NCBI RefSeq assembly: GCF_001687665.2
Contig: NZ_CP016543.2
Location: 2,604,001-2,668,000, forward strand
Length of the DNA stretch: 64,000 bases
Direction of reading: 5' to 3'
Source of the DNA: Planococcus donghaensis
GTDB taxonomy: Bacteria > Bacillota > Bacilli > Bacillales_A > Planococcaceae
The translations under genes and the position numbers were made by a program. How positions within the stretch are numbered: position 1 is the stretch's first letter; every line of letters begins with the position of its first letter. The notes beneath the pieces were generated by a model, which did not search any database, had not been told where the DNA came from, and saw only the letters and a list, made by a program, of their open reading frames with translations. This document shows positions 8,898-18,310 of the stretch, in pieces.

Positions 8898-9989
8898 TTA
8901 AGTAGCTTTTAACGTATTGGCTAACACACGGGCACCGATATCAAGCGCTTTGTGGTTAAAGTTCATATATGGATGATGAAGTCCTGGTGTCAAGTCTGCT
9001 CCGATGCCAATCATTGCCGCGTGCAATGCAGGTTTTTTGATCGTATAAAAATGAAAATCGTCAGCACCTGTCGTATGAACCGGCGCAGCTGTTGCAGCGT
9101 CTCCTAGTGTTTCTCGAATTGCGGCGTCCGCAATTTGCATCGCGGTTTCCGACACTTCAGCAGCAGGTGTGTAATCGGTCCATTCGAATGTGATTTCGAC
9201 ACTATGTAGTTTTGCAATACTTGCTAATCCTTCCCCAATTCTTTGCTGAAGTTCTTTCATCAAGTCGTTTGACTGTGAACGGACATCCATCGCAAAGTTG
9301 GCACTTCCCGGAATGATGTTCAAGCTATCACCACCTGTTTGAATGTGTGTTAGCTTTGCCGAATACGATTCAAACGGAGAAAAGTAAATCGACTTGACGA
9401 ATTGATGGATGGCCGCAATGACATCAATAGCATTTTTGCCTTGATGCGGACGTGCTCCGTGCGCATCGACTCCCGTAATTTTTCCTCTTAAGAAAATTCC
9501 CGAGCCGTGATGCAAGGCTGGCGTTACTTGCCCAAACGGTAATTCTTCAATGGGACGCAAATGGACGCCGTATAAATGCGACACGTCGTCAATTGCCCCA
9601 CGCTCAATCATCGAAAGCGATCCATTCCCCACCTCTTCTGCTGGTTGGAAAATAAAACGCACACGTTTCGTTAGTGTTTCATCTTTCAAATACAGCAACG
9701 CACCAAGTACCATCGACATATTGGCATCGTGTCCACAGGAATGGTTGGCTTGTAGCTTGCCATCAACTTCTTGCCACAGGGCATCAATATCCGCACGCAC
9801 CGCAACTACGTCCGATCCTTGACCAATCTCAGCAATCAACCCGGTCACATCTGCAAACGTATGATGTTTTACACCTAGTTCCGTCATAATGGCCGCAAGT
9901 TTTTTTGTGGTTTCAACTTCTTTCCAGCTCACTTCTGGATGTGTATGAAAATGGGTAAAATACTCAAGTATTTGCTGTTCGATGTTCAT
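8898..9989 (-). CDS. M20-family amidohydrolase (N-acyl-amino-acid/amino-acid amide hydrolase)
   Basis: 363 aa, ATG preceded by AAAGGAG. M20D-type metalloenzyme: ADIDALWQEV and NHSCGHDANMSMVLG supply the metal-binding His/Asp and the bridging Cys seen in HipO/AbgB/aminoacylase-like enzymes, FQPAEEVGNG gives the catalytic Glu, and the C-terminal HTTGADDFHFY and GLHHPYMNFN blocks supply further ligands. The lid/dimerisation domain is central (about 165-275, GVDAHGARPHQGKNAIDV). It probably removes an acyl group from an N-acylated amino acid. It lies upstream of an amino-acid symporter on the same strand but has its own terminator, so joint function is only inferred. Confidence 0.9.
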   Translation of the reverse strand: MNIEQQILEYFTHFHTHPEVSWKEVETTKKLAAIMTELGVKHHTFADVTGLIAEIGQGSDVVAVRADIDALWQEVDGKLQANHSCGHDANMSMVLGALLYLKDETLTKRVRFIFQPAEEVGNGSLSMIERGAIDDVSHLYGVHLRPIEELPFGQVTPALHHGSGIFLRGKITGVDAHGARPHQGKNAIDVIAAIHQFVKSIYFSPFESYSAKLTHIQTGGDSLNIIPGSANFAMDVRSQSNDLMKELQQRIGEGLASIAKLHSVEITFEWTDYTPAAEVSETAMQIADAAIRETLGDAATAAPVHTTGADDFHFYTIKKPALHAAMIGIGADLTPGLHHPYMNFNHKALDIGARVLANTLKAT

Positions 9990-10124
9990 AGGCTGGTCTC
10001 CTTTGGTTTAATGATTATCCTTTAATAGTTTGATTGTACAGGAGTGGTGTGCAGAATAAAATGGGGTGAGTTTGAGTGGTTGCACTTTCAAGAGCTAATT
10101 TCCTGATTGTCTAAGCAGTTGGTT

Positions 10125-11081
10125 TTATTTGTGAAATGATTGCTGCATGTATTTGCGATACTTTCTTCCTCCAACTGGCTGGCAATTGTTGTTGAGCAGA
10201 AATCGTTTGGCCGTGTCTAAGTTTTTAAGTCCGATAAAATCACGGCACTCAGCTGTATTGATGGTGGGTTTTATTAGCATAAACCATTCGTACAGTGTAT
10301 GGATGTGAGCATCCTTACTAATAAGTCGGCACATTTCGCATTCCCAAGCGACTTTGGTTGTCGTCATTTTTCCGAAATGGCAACGTGGACAAAAAACGCC
10401 CCCTTCGATTTCGGATGGTTCAATTTGAAATTTTGGAGCGAGCGGAAAGGGTTGATAGTTTTGATGAGCCGCGAGAAATGCGTGGCCCAGCTGGTAAAGT
10501 TCATCCGTAGAAAGAATTGGCTTTGGCATGTGTAAGTTCGACAGATAAAAGTTTAGTTCGCCTACTGCTAAAATGCGCGCGTTTGACGGTGCGTCTTGGA
10601 CAATTTGTGAAGGATGGGCAATGACAATTAGGCTAGAAATCGGCAAATTACAGCCAAGAGTTTTTAAAAACTTGCCCATTCGGATCGCTGTTTCATTCAT
10701 TTGCGTGACGGGACTTTTGTAGCTCTTTATTTCGCCATCGGCCAAAATCGAATAGAGTGCGCTCGGGTTTTGTTTGAATTGCAGTTTCCCCGTAATGTTT
10801 TTGACTTCAAGTAAAATCACGCAGCTTTGCGTAATCAAAACGGTATCGACTTGAATTTTGTATGGTGCCGGCAATGAAAAATCTTGGATAAGTTGATAGG
10901 CATAAGGTGGATCAAAAAAATCGAGCGCTTCGTCCAAACGCTCTTCCCCAGCAAAACCTGCTCTTGCATTATTGAGACTGTTTTTGATGGCGGCACGTTT
11001 TGGGTGAGTTGGTGAAATTCTTTTTAATAACGCTTCGTAGCCTGCAATTTTTATTGGCTTTTCTCGGTATTTGATAATCAT
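10125..11081 (-). CDS. NERD-domain protein with zinc-ribbon-like C-terminus
   Basis: 318 aa, ATG with AGGAGGGAG upstream. The NERD (nuclease-related) domain lies at about 40-150: AGFAGEERLDEALD, then VDTVLITQSCVILLEVKNI with the Asp...Glu-x-Lys arrangement of restriction-like nucleases. A CxxC-x(13)-CxxC pair (CPRCHFGKMTTTKVAWECEMC region, about 230-252) looks like a small zinc ribbon. Such proteins are thought to act on DNA, but no pathway is established. It stands alone, with repeat array 2 just upstream of it. Confidence 0.85.
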   Translation of the reverse strand: MIIKYREKPIKIAGYEALLKRISPTHPKRAAIKNSLNNARAGFAGEERLDEALDFFDPPYAYQLIQDFSLPAPYKIQVDTVLITQSCVILLEVKNITGKLQFKQNPSALYSILADGEIKSYKSPVTQMNETAIRMGKFLKTLGCNLPISSLIVIAHPSQIVQDAPSNARILAVGELNFYLSNLHMPKPILSTDELYQLGHAFLAAHQNYQPFPLAPKFQIEPSEIEGGVFCPRCHFGKMTTTKVAWECEMCRLISKDAHIHTLYEWFMLIKPTINTAECRDFIGLKNLDTAKRFLLNNNCQPVGGRKYRKYMQQSFHK

Positions 11082-11220
11082 AAACTCCCTCCTTTTTTAT
11101 TAGTTTAGCAGGGTTTTCGGATTTTTACCATTTATATCCAAATATGATTTTTGAAGAGGCTATATGGGGCAAATATGAGATTTGGAGGGGGTGTGTGGGT
11201 ATTTCTATATGAAGTTTCTA

Positions 11221-11607
11221 TTACCCGAACTTTCGAGCTCTTTACCTGAACTTTTTTCACTCTTACATGAACTTTTCACTTCTTTACATGAATCCACGCT
11301 TTTACATGAACTTTTCCTCTCCTTACCCGAACTTTTGAGCTCTTTACATGAACTTTTTTCACTCTTACCTGAACTTTTCGCTTCTTTACATGAATCCATG
11401 CTTTTACACGAACTCTTCCTCCCCTTACCCGAACTTTCGAGCTCTTTACCTGAACTTTTTCCACTCTTACCTGAACTTTTCACTTCTTTACACGAATCGC
11501 ACTTTTTACAGCAACTCTTCCTCCCCTTACCCGAACTTTCGAGCTCTTTACCTGAACTTTTTCCACTCTTACACGAACTTTTCACTTCTTTACACGAATC
11601 GCTCCTT
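11221..11607 (+). repeat. Tandem 21-bp repeat array 2 with exact 102-bp super-period
   Basis: Nineteen contiguous units, same core as array 1 (TTACATGAACTTTT and close variants such as TTACCTGAAC, TTACCCGAAC). Four 18-bp break units start at 11284, 11386, 11488 and 11590, exactly 102 bp apart (18 + 4x21). The four 21-bp units inside each super-unit keep a fixed order: one ending CTCCCC/CTCTCC, one ending GAGCTCT, one ending CACTC, one ending CTTCT. The array lies 3' of the RocB-like gene and 5' of the NERD gene. ORFs on both strands here only reflect the period being a multiple of three. Confidence 0.95.
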
Positions 11608-11621
11608 CCACACAACAATCC

Positions 11622-11656
11622 TCAAAAAAAAAAAGCCGCCTTAGTGGCGACTTTTT
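11622..11656 (-). terminator. Terminator overlapping the stop codon of the RocB-like gene
   Basis: On the minus strand GTCGCC-ACTAA-GGCGGC followed by a run of ten T residues; the stop codon TAA lies in the loop. It directly borders repeat array 2. Confidence 0.8.
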
Positions 11657-13254
11657 ACGGGTATTGAGAGGATCATGTCTTCTAACAGGACCGGCATTTC
11701 TTCGAATGTGTTTTTGATGTGTAGACGTTCTGTGCGTTTGTGTGCATCTTTGCCGTAAGGACCGACGTTTAAGACGGGTGCTTTTAGCTCTTTCATTGCT
11801 TGGAATGGGATGCTGTACGAATCGCCGTAAACGGGTGTGTTGTTTTCGTACGCGACCCAGCCGTCGCTTTGGTCGTTGTAGCTGACGTAGCTCAAGTCTG
11901 AGATGCCGTTGAAGAAATGACCTTGTTTGACTTCGAGGTCGAATTTTTCTTTGGCGTTTGTTGTGACTTGTTCGACGCAGCGTTTGACCAATTCGTTTTC
12001 AGATGAATTAACGGACGGGTAATACGGTGGTGCGAACATCAGCACCATTGCCGGCGTTAGTTCTTGGCAGTTAATGAGCAAAATATCTGTAACGTGCATA
12101 GATTTTTCACGTATGTCTAAGTCGGGCATCATTAATGTTTCGTGTAACAAGTCTGTGATGTAGTCGTGGCCGAATTTATTGCGCGCGTATTCGATTAGTT
12201 TTTCGTAGCGCATGACGTTAATGCCGCCGACAGGTTCGATGTTTTCACGTTCACACATGGCGTGGTAATCGCGTTCGCAATGGGCAGCTGCTTCGATGGC
12301 GATGTTCTCGAAAATATCGAATACTTCTCCTGCGTTGCGTTCCATTGTGAAGACGTTGTACATCGCTGACGTGCGATAAGGAGTCTGCGCTGAGTATTCT
12401 AATTTCATATCCCGTTGCGTTAACGTTACCGGTAGAGGTGTTGTTTCGCCGTAGACCACTTCTTTAAAGCTGGTGTTCCATTCCATGCGATGTGTTAAGT
12501 ATGTTGAAATATAACTTGAGGTAATACCTGATAAAGGTTCTCCAACATGGGTTTCTTTTCCATAAAATAAAGCGGAGGGCATAATTTTTCCAATAGATCC
12601 CGTATATAAATAATGGGACGTATCTCCAGGTTTCATTCCAAAAACAGGTTCACCGTTTAAAAAGAGAATATATTCTAAGCCGTGCTTACGCTCAAGGTCG
12701 AGCAATCTCGAAACACCATAGCGCATGCCTGCTGAGTTTACTTCTTCATCTGGAACTGTAAGGAGCAGTAAATTGATCGGCCAATTTTCAATAGCAGCTT
12801 TTTCGATCAATGCCATGTGAAGCGCAAGTCCAGCTTTCATGTCCATCGTGCCGCGGCCGAATAAGTATTCTCCAGAATCAAGATCTTTTAATGTGTCGAC
12901 ATCTAATTCGTCGCGAATAAGTTTAAAGGCTTCGCCTAATTCTACCGGGCTACAAGCTAAAGGTTCCAAGTCGCCATATTCGCCAGTATGAACAGTATCG
13001 AAATGACTAAGTAAAACGATGGTATCGACTGCTTCTGGGTGCTTGTAAAGAGCGGTAATGCTTTGGCGTTCCCAATTGACTTCTCCTGCACTAATATAGT
13101 CAGGATTTTCCTGAAAATATGGAAGCTCCATTAATTTATCTTTTAGCTTGTAAGCAAATTCCACTTCTCCATCTGTTAAAGTCATACTTTTCCAGCTGAC
13201 AAGTTCACATAGTAATTGTTGCAGTTTTTCTGGCGTTCCCCATAACGTAGCCAC
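11641..13254 (-). CDS. M20-family peptidase, RocB-like
   Basis: 537 aa, GTG start at 13252-13254 with AGAGGAG nine bases upstream. M20 metallopeptidase features: LLSHFDTVHTGEYGD (metal His/Asp), FGRGTMDMKAGLALHMALIE (bridging Asp), and TVPDEEVNSAGMRYG (catalytic Glu pair). Length and the long C-terminal half resemble B. subtilis RocB, a protein of the arginine-catabolism operon whose reaction is not established. No other roc gene is adjacent, so a link to arginine use is only by similarity. The gene ends in a terminator that includes the stop codon. Confidence 0.83.
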   Translation of the reverse strand: MATLWGTPEKLQQLLCELVSWKSMTLTDGEVEFAYKLKDKLMELPYFQENPDYISAGEVNWERQSITALYKHPEAVDTIVLLSHFDTVHTGEYGDLEPLACSPVELGEAFKLIRDELDVDTLKDLDSGEYLFGRGTMDMKAGLALHMALIEKAAIENWPINLLLLTVPDEEVNSAGMRYGVSRLLDLERKHGLEYILFLNGEPVFGMKPGDTSHYLYTGSIGKIMPSALFYGKETHVGEPLSGITSSYISTYLTHRMEWNTSFKEVVYGETTPLPVTLTQRDMKLEYSAQTPYRTSAMYNVFTMERNAGEVFDIFENIAIEAAAHCERDYHAMCERENIEPVGGINVMRYEKLIEYARNKFGHDYITDLLHETLMMPDLDIREKSMHVTDILLINCQELTPAMVLMFAPPYYPSVNSSENELVKRCVEQVTTNAKEKFDLEVKQGHFFNGISDLSYVSYNDQSDGWVAYENNTPVYGDSYSIPFQAMKELKAPVLNVGPYGKDAHKRTERLHIKNTFEEMPVLLEDMILSIPVKSRH

Positions 13255-13346
13255 GGCTCTTCACTCCTCTAGTTGCTTAAAGCTATTTATCTATCTACTC
13301 TCCATTATAGATACTTGTATCACAAATAAAAAGAGGGCTGCAAAAA

Positions 13347-13373
13347 AACGGCTCAAGGTGCGAGCCGTTTCTT
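13347..13373 (-). terminator. Terminator overlapping the 3' end of the EamA gene
   Basis: AAACGGCTC / GAGCCGTTT stem with a short loop, overlapping the last codons of the gene at 13353; a T run follows on the minus strand. Confidence 0.8.
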
Positions 13374-14267
13374 GCGTTTTTTCAATAAATCTTCAGCTGC
13401 ACCTGATCCAAATAGCACACCAATGACAATAAGCACCAATCCATATATATGCCCTAACGTGATTTTTTCATTTAACAACACGCTGGCGCCGACTAATGAA
13501 AACAAGGTATTTAAGTTCATAAAGATTGCCGCTTTTGTTGGTCCTGCTTGGCCAATTGAGTAATTGTAAAGCATATGACCAACTGCTGTTCCAAGCATCG
13601 CGGAAAACACAAACGCAACCCAAAACGAAATAGGTGCCGCAGCGAACGCTTTGATTTCTCCTGGTTCTTGTAGGAGTGAAATGATGAACAATACGAGAGA
13701 GCCTGTTATAAACATATACCCTGTTAAGATGCGCGGATCGAGTGTACGCGCTGCATTGGCAATGACAATATAGCTCAATACTTGCGCCAATATGGAGATA
13801 AACACAAAAATATCTCCCACGTTTAACCCTGTTGTCGCCCCACTTCCAACCATTACTGTCGCAGCGACTCCTGCAAAGCCCACCACAACGCCGAACCATT
13901 GCAACTTAGACGGATAATTGCGCATAATGAGCGACACGAGCACCGCCGTTAACATCGGACCCGTTCCTAAAATTAACCCCGCATTCGAACCTGTCGTAAT
14001 TGATAAACCATTTGATAAGAAATAATGGTGTGCTACTACATTTAGTAACGAGCCGAGAAAAATAAATTTCCATTCGCTTTTAGCTGGCCAGCGGAACATT
14101 TTAAAGCTCGCGAGTATGGCCATTACCGATAATCCCGCTAACAATATACGAAAAGCCGTTAATGTGACAGGCTCGACATAGCCCAACATGTATTTGACGG
14201 CCGATAAATTAAAGCCCCACACAATCATGACAGCCGTTAAGATGCCGTAGATTTTCCATTTATTCAA
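13353..14267 (-). CDS. EamA/DMT-family transporter
   Basis: 304 aa, TTG start at 14265-14267 with AAAGAGG nine bases upstream. Ten predicted hydrophobic helices in two EamA halves, the second beginning near VGDIFVFISILAQVLSYIV. The first half begins with the typical IYGILTAVMIVWGFNLSAVK. These are usually exporters of amino acids or other metabolites; the substrate is unknown. The C-terminus is a basic tail (LLKKRKKRLAP). The promoter side faces the PanF gene on the same strand, with a 38-base gap, so read-through from panF is possible. Confidence 0.9.
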   Translation of the reverse strand: MNKWKIYGILTAVMIVWGFNLSAVKYMLGYVEPVTLTAFRILLAGLSVMAILASFKMFRWPAKSEWKFIFLGSLLNVVAHHYFLSNGLSITTGSNAGLILGTGPMLTAVLVSLIMRNYPSKLQWFGVVVGFAGVAATVMVGSGATTGLNVGDIFVFISILAQVLSYIVIANAARTLDPRILTGYMFITGSLVLFIISLLQEPGEIKAFAAAPISFWVAFVFSAMLGTAVGHMLYNYSIGQAGPTKAAIFMNLNTLFSLVGASVLLNEKITLGHIYGLVLIVIGVLFGSGAAEDLLKKRKKRLAP

Positions 14268-14305
14268 TCGCCAAGACCTCTTTTCGACCCTCCAGAGAGA
14301 AGTCT

Positions 14306-15760
14306 TTATTTTATTGTATTGTATCGATACGCTTTTCTGTCGATCAACAAACTAAACGTGATAAAAGCTGCAAGTGACAACAATACTGGCACCGTTACCG
14401 TATGTACACCGAACAAATTGCCGTTTTCGATGTTGTAAAAATGAATGACGATATAGCTGAAAATTCCCGTCGCCATAGAAGCCATCGCTCCGTATTTATT
14501 GCCCCATTTCCAATACAAACCAAGAACAATCGGCCAAATAAACGCGGCTTCTAACCCGCCAAATGCGAATAAATTCAAGAAAATGAGCAGCTCTGGTGGA
14601 TTTAAAGCAAGTAAGAAAACAATAATTCCAAGTATGCCTGTTACACCAAACGAAATCTGTTTAATGGTTTTCATCGTGGCATCAGGTTTTATGTAATTCA
14701 AGTAAACGTCTTTAACAATCGACGAACTGACAAGTAACAACAGCGAATCGACGGTCGACATAATCGCAGCCATTGGAGCCGCGAGCACGATTCCTGCAAC
14801 CCACGGCGGCAACGTTTCTAGCGCAATAAGCGGAATGACTTTGTCTCCAATTTCGATTCCTGGCATAACCGGACGGGCAAAAACACCGATCAAATGCATG
14901 TTGAGCATAATAAACCCCGTAACAATTGTGCCGATAATTAATGCCCGGTGCATCGAACGCGAGTTTTTATAAGACATGGCGCGCACCGCAATTTGTGGCA
15001 AGCCGACAACACCGACTCCCACGAGTATCCAAAATGACGATACGTAAGCGGCCGTCAAATTGCCATCTGCGCCGTATGGCGTAACCAAGTTCGGGTTTTC
15101 ATTGATCAAATCGTTGACGATATTCGGAATCCCGCCACCCGCGATAATAACCGCGATCAATAGGACAAGGGTTCCGACGAGCATTACCGCCCCTTGCACA
15201 GCATCGGTCAAGGCAACGGCTCGGAACCCACCGATCGTGACATACACCAACACGCTAATAGCAAACAAAAACAAAGCCGAGTTATACGACAAGCCGGTTA
15301 ATGATTCAACAAGTCGTGCGCCGCCAATCCATTGAGCTGCCATAGCAGAAAACAAGAAAACGATAATGCTAAAAGCCGATAACAATACCACAATTGTGCT
15401 ATTGTAACGCGCTTTTAAAAAATCGATCATCGTTACTGCTTTGTAGCGACGTGCCATAATGGCGTATTTTTTCCCGAGAATCATCAAAACGAAATAACCG
15501 GTTACAACTTGCGCCATGGCGAGCAGTACCCAGCCAAAGCCCATCGTATAAGCTGTGCCGGGACCACCAAGAAAACTTGAGGCACTGCCGTATGTCGCAA
15601 CCATTGTCATCGCGAGAACAAAGCCGCCAAGTTCTCGGCCGCCTAGAAAATAATCACTAATAAAGTTAGAAGACGCTGATAATTTCCGGCTAGACCAATA
15701 GCCAATAAAAAAGATAATTACTAAAAAGGCAAGCATCGGGACCAATACTGCGTAATTCAT
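14306..15760 (-). CDS. panF: Sodium/pantothenate symporter
   Basis: 484 aa from the ATG at 15758-15760, which overlaps the stop of the upstream gene by one base (TGATG) and has GGAGGAG upstream. SSS-family carrier with about thirteen hydrophobic helices. Characteristic segments include DYFLGGRELGGFVLAMTMVA, GSASSFLGGPG and ITIGGFRAVALTDAVQG-like text. It imports pantothenate, the coenzyme A precursor, with sodium. The YhdT partner immediately upstream is the usual companion of PanF, which supports the assignment. Confidence 0.9.
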   Translation of the reverse strand: MNYAVLVPMLAFLVIIFFIGYWSSRKLSASSNFISDYFLGGRELGGFVLAMTMVATYGSASSFLGGPGTAYTMGFGWVLLAMAQVVTGYFVLMILGKKYAIMARRYKAVTMIDFLKARYNSTIVVLLSAFSIIVFLFSAMAAQWIGGARLVESLTGLSYNSALFLFAISVLVYVTIGGFRAVALTDAVQGAVMLVGTLVLLIAVIIAGGGIPNIVNDLINENPNLVTPYGADGNLTAAYVSSFWILVGVGVVGLPQIAVRAMSYKNSRSMHRALIIGTIVTGFIMLNMHLIGVFARPVMPGIEIGDKVIPLIALETLPPWVAGIVLAAPMAAIMSTVDSLLLLVSSSIVKDVYLNYIKPDATMKTIKQISFGVTGILGIIVFLLALNPPELLIFLNLFAFGGLEAAFIWPIVLGLYWKWGNKYGAMASMATGIFSYIVIHFYNIENGNLFGVHTVTVPVLLSLAAFITFSLLIDRKAYRYNTIK

Positions 15761-16026
15761 CAAAGCTCCTCCTCTTCATCAAATGGGACTGCCGTGAAAA
15801 AGAATTTTACGATGACGATCACCAACACGCAGATCAGTAAAAATCCAACAATACAGCTATAAAAAAACCAATCCGGCAAACCAAAAATATAACTATATTC
15901 TTCAACGGGGCGCGAGCCTAAACCGTAAGCAAAACCAAACCACCAAATAAAATTAAATAAGGCTAATCCTACGCCAATCAACGCTTCGCGGTGAGCTATT
16001 TTAAAACGCCAATCCGTTTCTTCCAT
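15760..16026 (-). CDS. yhdT: YhdT family small membrane protein (DUF997)
   Basis: 88 aa from the ATG at 16024-16026, preceded by GGGAG. A GTG nine bases earlier lacks spacing. Two hydrophobic helices (about 17-37 and 55-78), with FNFIWWFGFAYGLG, typical of the YhdT/DUF997 family found next to panF. It is translationally coupled to panF. The function is unknown; an accessory or assembly role in pantothenate uptake is inferred from constant linkage. Confidence 0.88.
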   Translation of the reverse strand: MEETDWRFKIAHREALIGVGLALFNFIWWFGFAYGLGSRPVEEYSYIFGLPDWFFYSCIVGFLLICVLVIVIVKFFFTAVPFDEEEEL

Positions 16027-16121
16027 GCCATCCACTCCCGTCCATTTTCTTTTGTTTCATCTATCGTACACTATTGCCCAGTCCAAATTAACCCAGTTGT
16101 CTCGCACTTAAATCAGCTAAA

Positions 16122-16150
16122 AACCCGAAAGCAGCGGCTTTCGGGTTGAG
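16122..16150 (-). terminator. Rho-independent terminator of the adaptor gene
   Basis: Stem AACCCGAAAGC / GCTTTCGGGTT around AGCG-type loop, followed on the minus strand by TTTTT. It starts just past the stop of the gene at 16158. Confidence 0.88.
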
Positions 16151-16157
16151 GGTTTGA

Positions 16158-17456
16158 TTAGCGTGCCAGTAAATATTCAACATACGCACGCCAATATGTG
16201 TTTTTGGCTACTTCAAAATCAGGTTGGCGAGTCGGGAAAGGCATAAAGACTTTTGGCGGCGCAACAAAATGTTCAAGCTTCTCTTCGTGAATCACGATGG
16301 TGCCAGCTTCAGGACCTTCTGCCAGTACTGCTTTCGCACCTTTTTCAAACTCCGCCGTGACTGGTACCGTTTTTGGTCGACCGTCGATGTTCAAGGTATG
16401 CGTTTTTCCAACTTCTCCGTCATAATCGAACAGCCATGGTGTCCGAAGAGCAACTGCATCTTCAGCTGTTTCTAATGTAATGGCCGTGTTGACGTTGCTG
16501 CCAAAAGGAAATTTGCTTTCAATTGGCAAATTCACAGCAATTCGTATTTCATAATACGCCAGTGGATTGTTTTGTTCATGAGGCTCTAATTGATGATAAG
16601 CTTCTAGCCACTTTGACTCTTCAGCAGGCATTTCTGAAACACTTTGAACTGTCCCTTTGGCAATGCCCTCTATGCCTTCTCCTTGAATGTTGACTGGATC
16701 TGACGCTTGCACTAACGGCCATTCGTCTTCAAGTACATAGCTAAGGAATATTTTTTCATTCGAATAAATTTCAATGCTCAGTGGTTCGGTTTCTCGGTTG
16801 ATTTTGGATACCACGCCGTCTACCGGACTGATAAGGGATGGATTTGAAAGACTTTGCGATAGCTGTGCTTCTAACACCGCTAATTGCGTTTCGATCGAAG
16901 CGAGTTCTTGTTCCGCTTGAGCGATACCGGCATCGTATGAGCCATCTTGTGGCACTGCGACACCAACTGAAACATTTACATCAAAATCAATGACGTCCTC
17001 ATCTTCATTTGTTATTTGCGAATTATTAGAAGCATCACGTGAGACCACTCCACCTTGAGCGGCTTTCGCTTGTTGAAGAGACGTCAACGAACTTTGGACT
17101 TCGTTGCGCTGACCTTCAAGCGCCGTTTTCTGCGTTTCCCATACGGATCGCTGATCAGCCGTTTCTGCTTCATTTAATACAGCGAGCTCTGATCCAGCCG
17201 TTACACTGTCGCCTTCTTGAACCGTCCATTGCTGAAGTGCTTCATGGTCCTGAACATAAATTTCTACCGTTTCTTGTGGTGCCGTTAATGCTTCTTTAAA
17301 CAAGTCGATGGTGTATGTACCGGTATAAGCTTGTTCATATTCGCTAACATAAACACTTTTTGGCAAAATGCTTTTTTCGCCAAACATTAACAGTCCGTTA
17401 GCCGTTAAAAAAGCTACCACCGCGACAGATAACCCAACAAAATAAAATCTATTCAA
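16158..17456 (-). CDS. HlyD/MFP-type membrane-fusion adaptor (YknX-like)
   Basis: 432 aa from a TTG at 17454-17456 with GGAGGG upstream; the ATG 15 bases earlier overlaps that site. One N-terminal membrane anchor (about 4-24), then a lipoyl/barrel region split by a coiled-coil hairpin (about 90-215, Gln/Glu/Ala-rich, SVWETQKTALEGQRNEVQSS), closing with SLISPVDGVVSKINRETEP. These features define adaptors of ABC exporters. It overlaps the upstream YIP1-like gene by eight bases. The pair resembles YknW-YknX, but no ABC ATPase or permease gene follows. Instead there is a terminator. Confidence 0.85.
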   Translation of the reverse strand: MNRFYFVGLSVAVVAFLTANGLLMFGEKSILPKSVYVSEYEQAYTGTYTIDLFKEALTAPQETVEIYVQDHEALQQWTVQEGDSVTAGSELAVLNEAETADQRSVWETQKTALEGQRNEVQSSLTSLQQAKAAQGGVVSRDASNNSQITNEDEDVIDFDVNVSVGVAVPQDGSYDAGIAQAEQELASIETQLAVLEAQLSQSLSNPSLISPVDGVVSKINRETEPLSIEIYSNEKIFLSYVLEDEWPLVQASDPVNIQGEGIEGIAKGTVQSVSEMPAEESKWLEAYHQLEPHEQNNPLAYYEIRIAVNLPIESKFPFGSNVNTAITLETAEDAVALRTPWLFDYDGEVGKTHTLNIDGRPKTVPVTAEFEKGAKAVLAEGPEAGTIVIHEEKLEHFVAPPKVFMPFPTRQPDFEVAKNTYWRAYVEYLLAR

Positions 17457-18141
17457 AGAGACTCCCTCCATCCATAAAACCGCTCAGCATATCATCCGTC
17501 GGAATCAAACTAAACGATGCGACAAATAACGCCGCCAACATGTGGAGCATGATCAAGCCAAATAAAATCAGTTTCGGGTTAATCGTTGTAAAACTGCGGA
17601 TAAATCGGTATTGCACCGCAATGATGAGTGACGTGAAAAGCGTCAATTGATTAAAGAAATAAATCAAAAAATCATGTTCTAAAAAAGTAGCCGCGATTGG
17701 ACCAAACGAGAAAAGTGAGACGGACATCGTATAGCCGGTCAACGCAAACAATAAAAAAAGCAATCCTTTTTCAATAATTAGCAACGCCACCACGTATAGT
17801 TGCATAATGAGTGCGGCACGCCAAGCTATTTTGACAAATTTATTGAACAAAAAAGCCGCTCCATACAGGTGGAAAGCCAAATAAAAACCTGCCCACAGGA
17901 GTGTTCCTACAAGTGAGGTCCAGCGAGCTAACGTGTAGGCATCCCACATTCCTGCTGCTAAAATTGGCGTCAATGAATCAGTGTTCATCCCCCAGATTTC
18001 GCTCATTGCGAATACCAATAGGCCAATCGCAAAGATCCAGGCAATGCGCTTGTTCACATCACGCATTTCTGTCGTTTTTATATTATGTATAAGTTGTCCT
18101 TGTCTCGGGAAAAAGTGCCAGAATTTGAAGTCTGATATCAT
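17449..18141 (-). CDS. Five-helix membrane protein, YknW/YIP1-like
   Basis: 230 aa from the ATG at 18139-18141, preceded by AAAGGA; an earlier in-frame TTG lacks a site. Five or so hydrophobic helices with a cytoplasmic N-terminus (SDFKFWHFFPRQGQLI). Size, topology and its position directly before a YknX-like adaptor point to the YknW (Yip1-domain) role, which in B. subtilis belongs to the YknWXYZ exporter protecting against the SdpC toxin. Sequence identity to YknW could not be checked; similarity rests on architecture and context. Confidence 0.6.
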   Translation of the reverse strand: MISDFKFWHFFPRQGQLIHNIKTTEMRDVNKRIAWIFAIGLLVFAMSEIWGMNTDSLTPILAAGMWDAYTLARWTSLVGTLLWAGFYLAFHLYGAAFLFNKFVKIAWRAALIMQLYVVALLIIEKGLLFLLFALTGYTMSVSLFSFGPIAATFLEHDFLIYFFNQLTLFTSLIIAVQYRFIRSFTTINPKLILFGLIMLHMLAALFVASFSLIPTDDMLSGFMDGGSLFE

Positions 18142-18310
18142 GCGTTTAGTTCCTTTCAAGGCAATTGACGTTCTGCTTCACTATACTTTACCAAAAAAGT
18201 GTCATCTTTGGAACGCATTAGCTGGCACATTCTTCAATATTTCAATCGTTTGAGTCAAAAGGCATAGCAGCCTGGTTGAGGTGTTGTGATGAGGATGATG
18301 AATTTTTGTT

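Noticed and set aside
11182..11667. 161-codon plus-strand ORF with leucine-rich heptad pattern through array 2, and a 137-codon minus-strand ORF
   Set aside because: Both are direct translations of a 21-bp period (seven codons). No ribosome site sits at proper distance, the related array 3 carries in-frame stops, and array 1 has a super-period that breaks frame.
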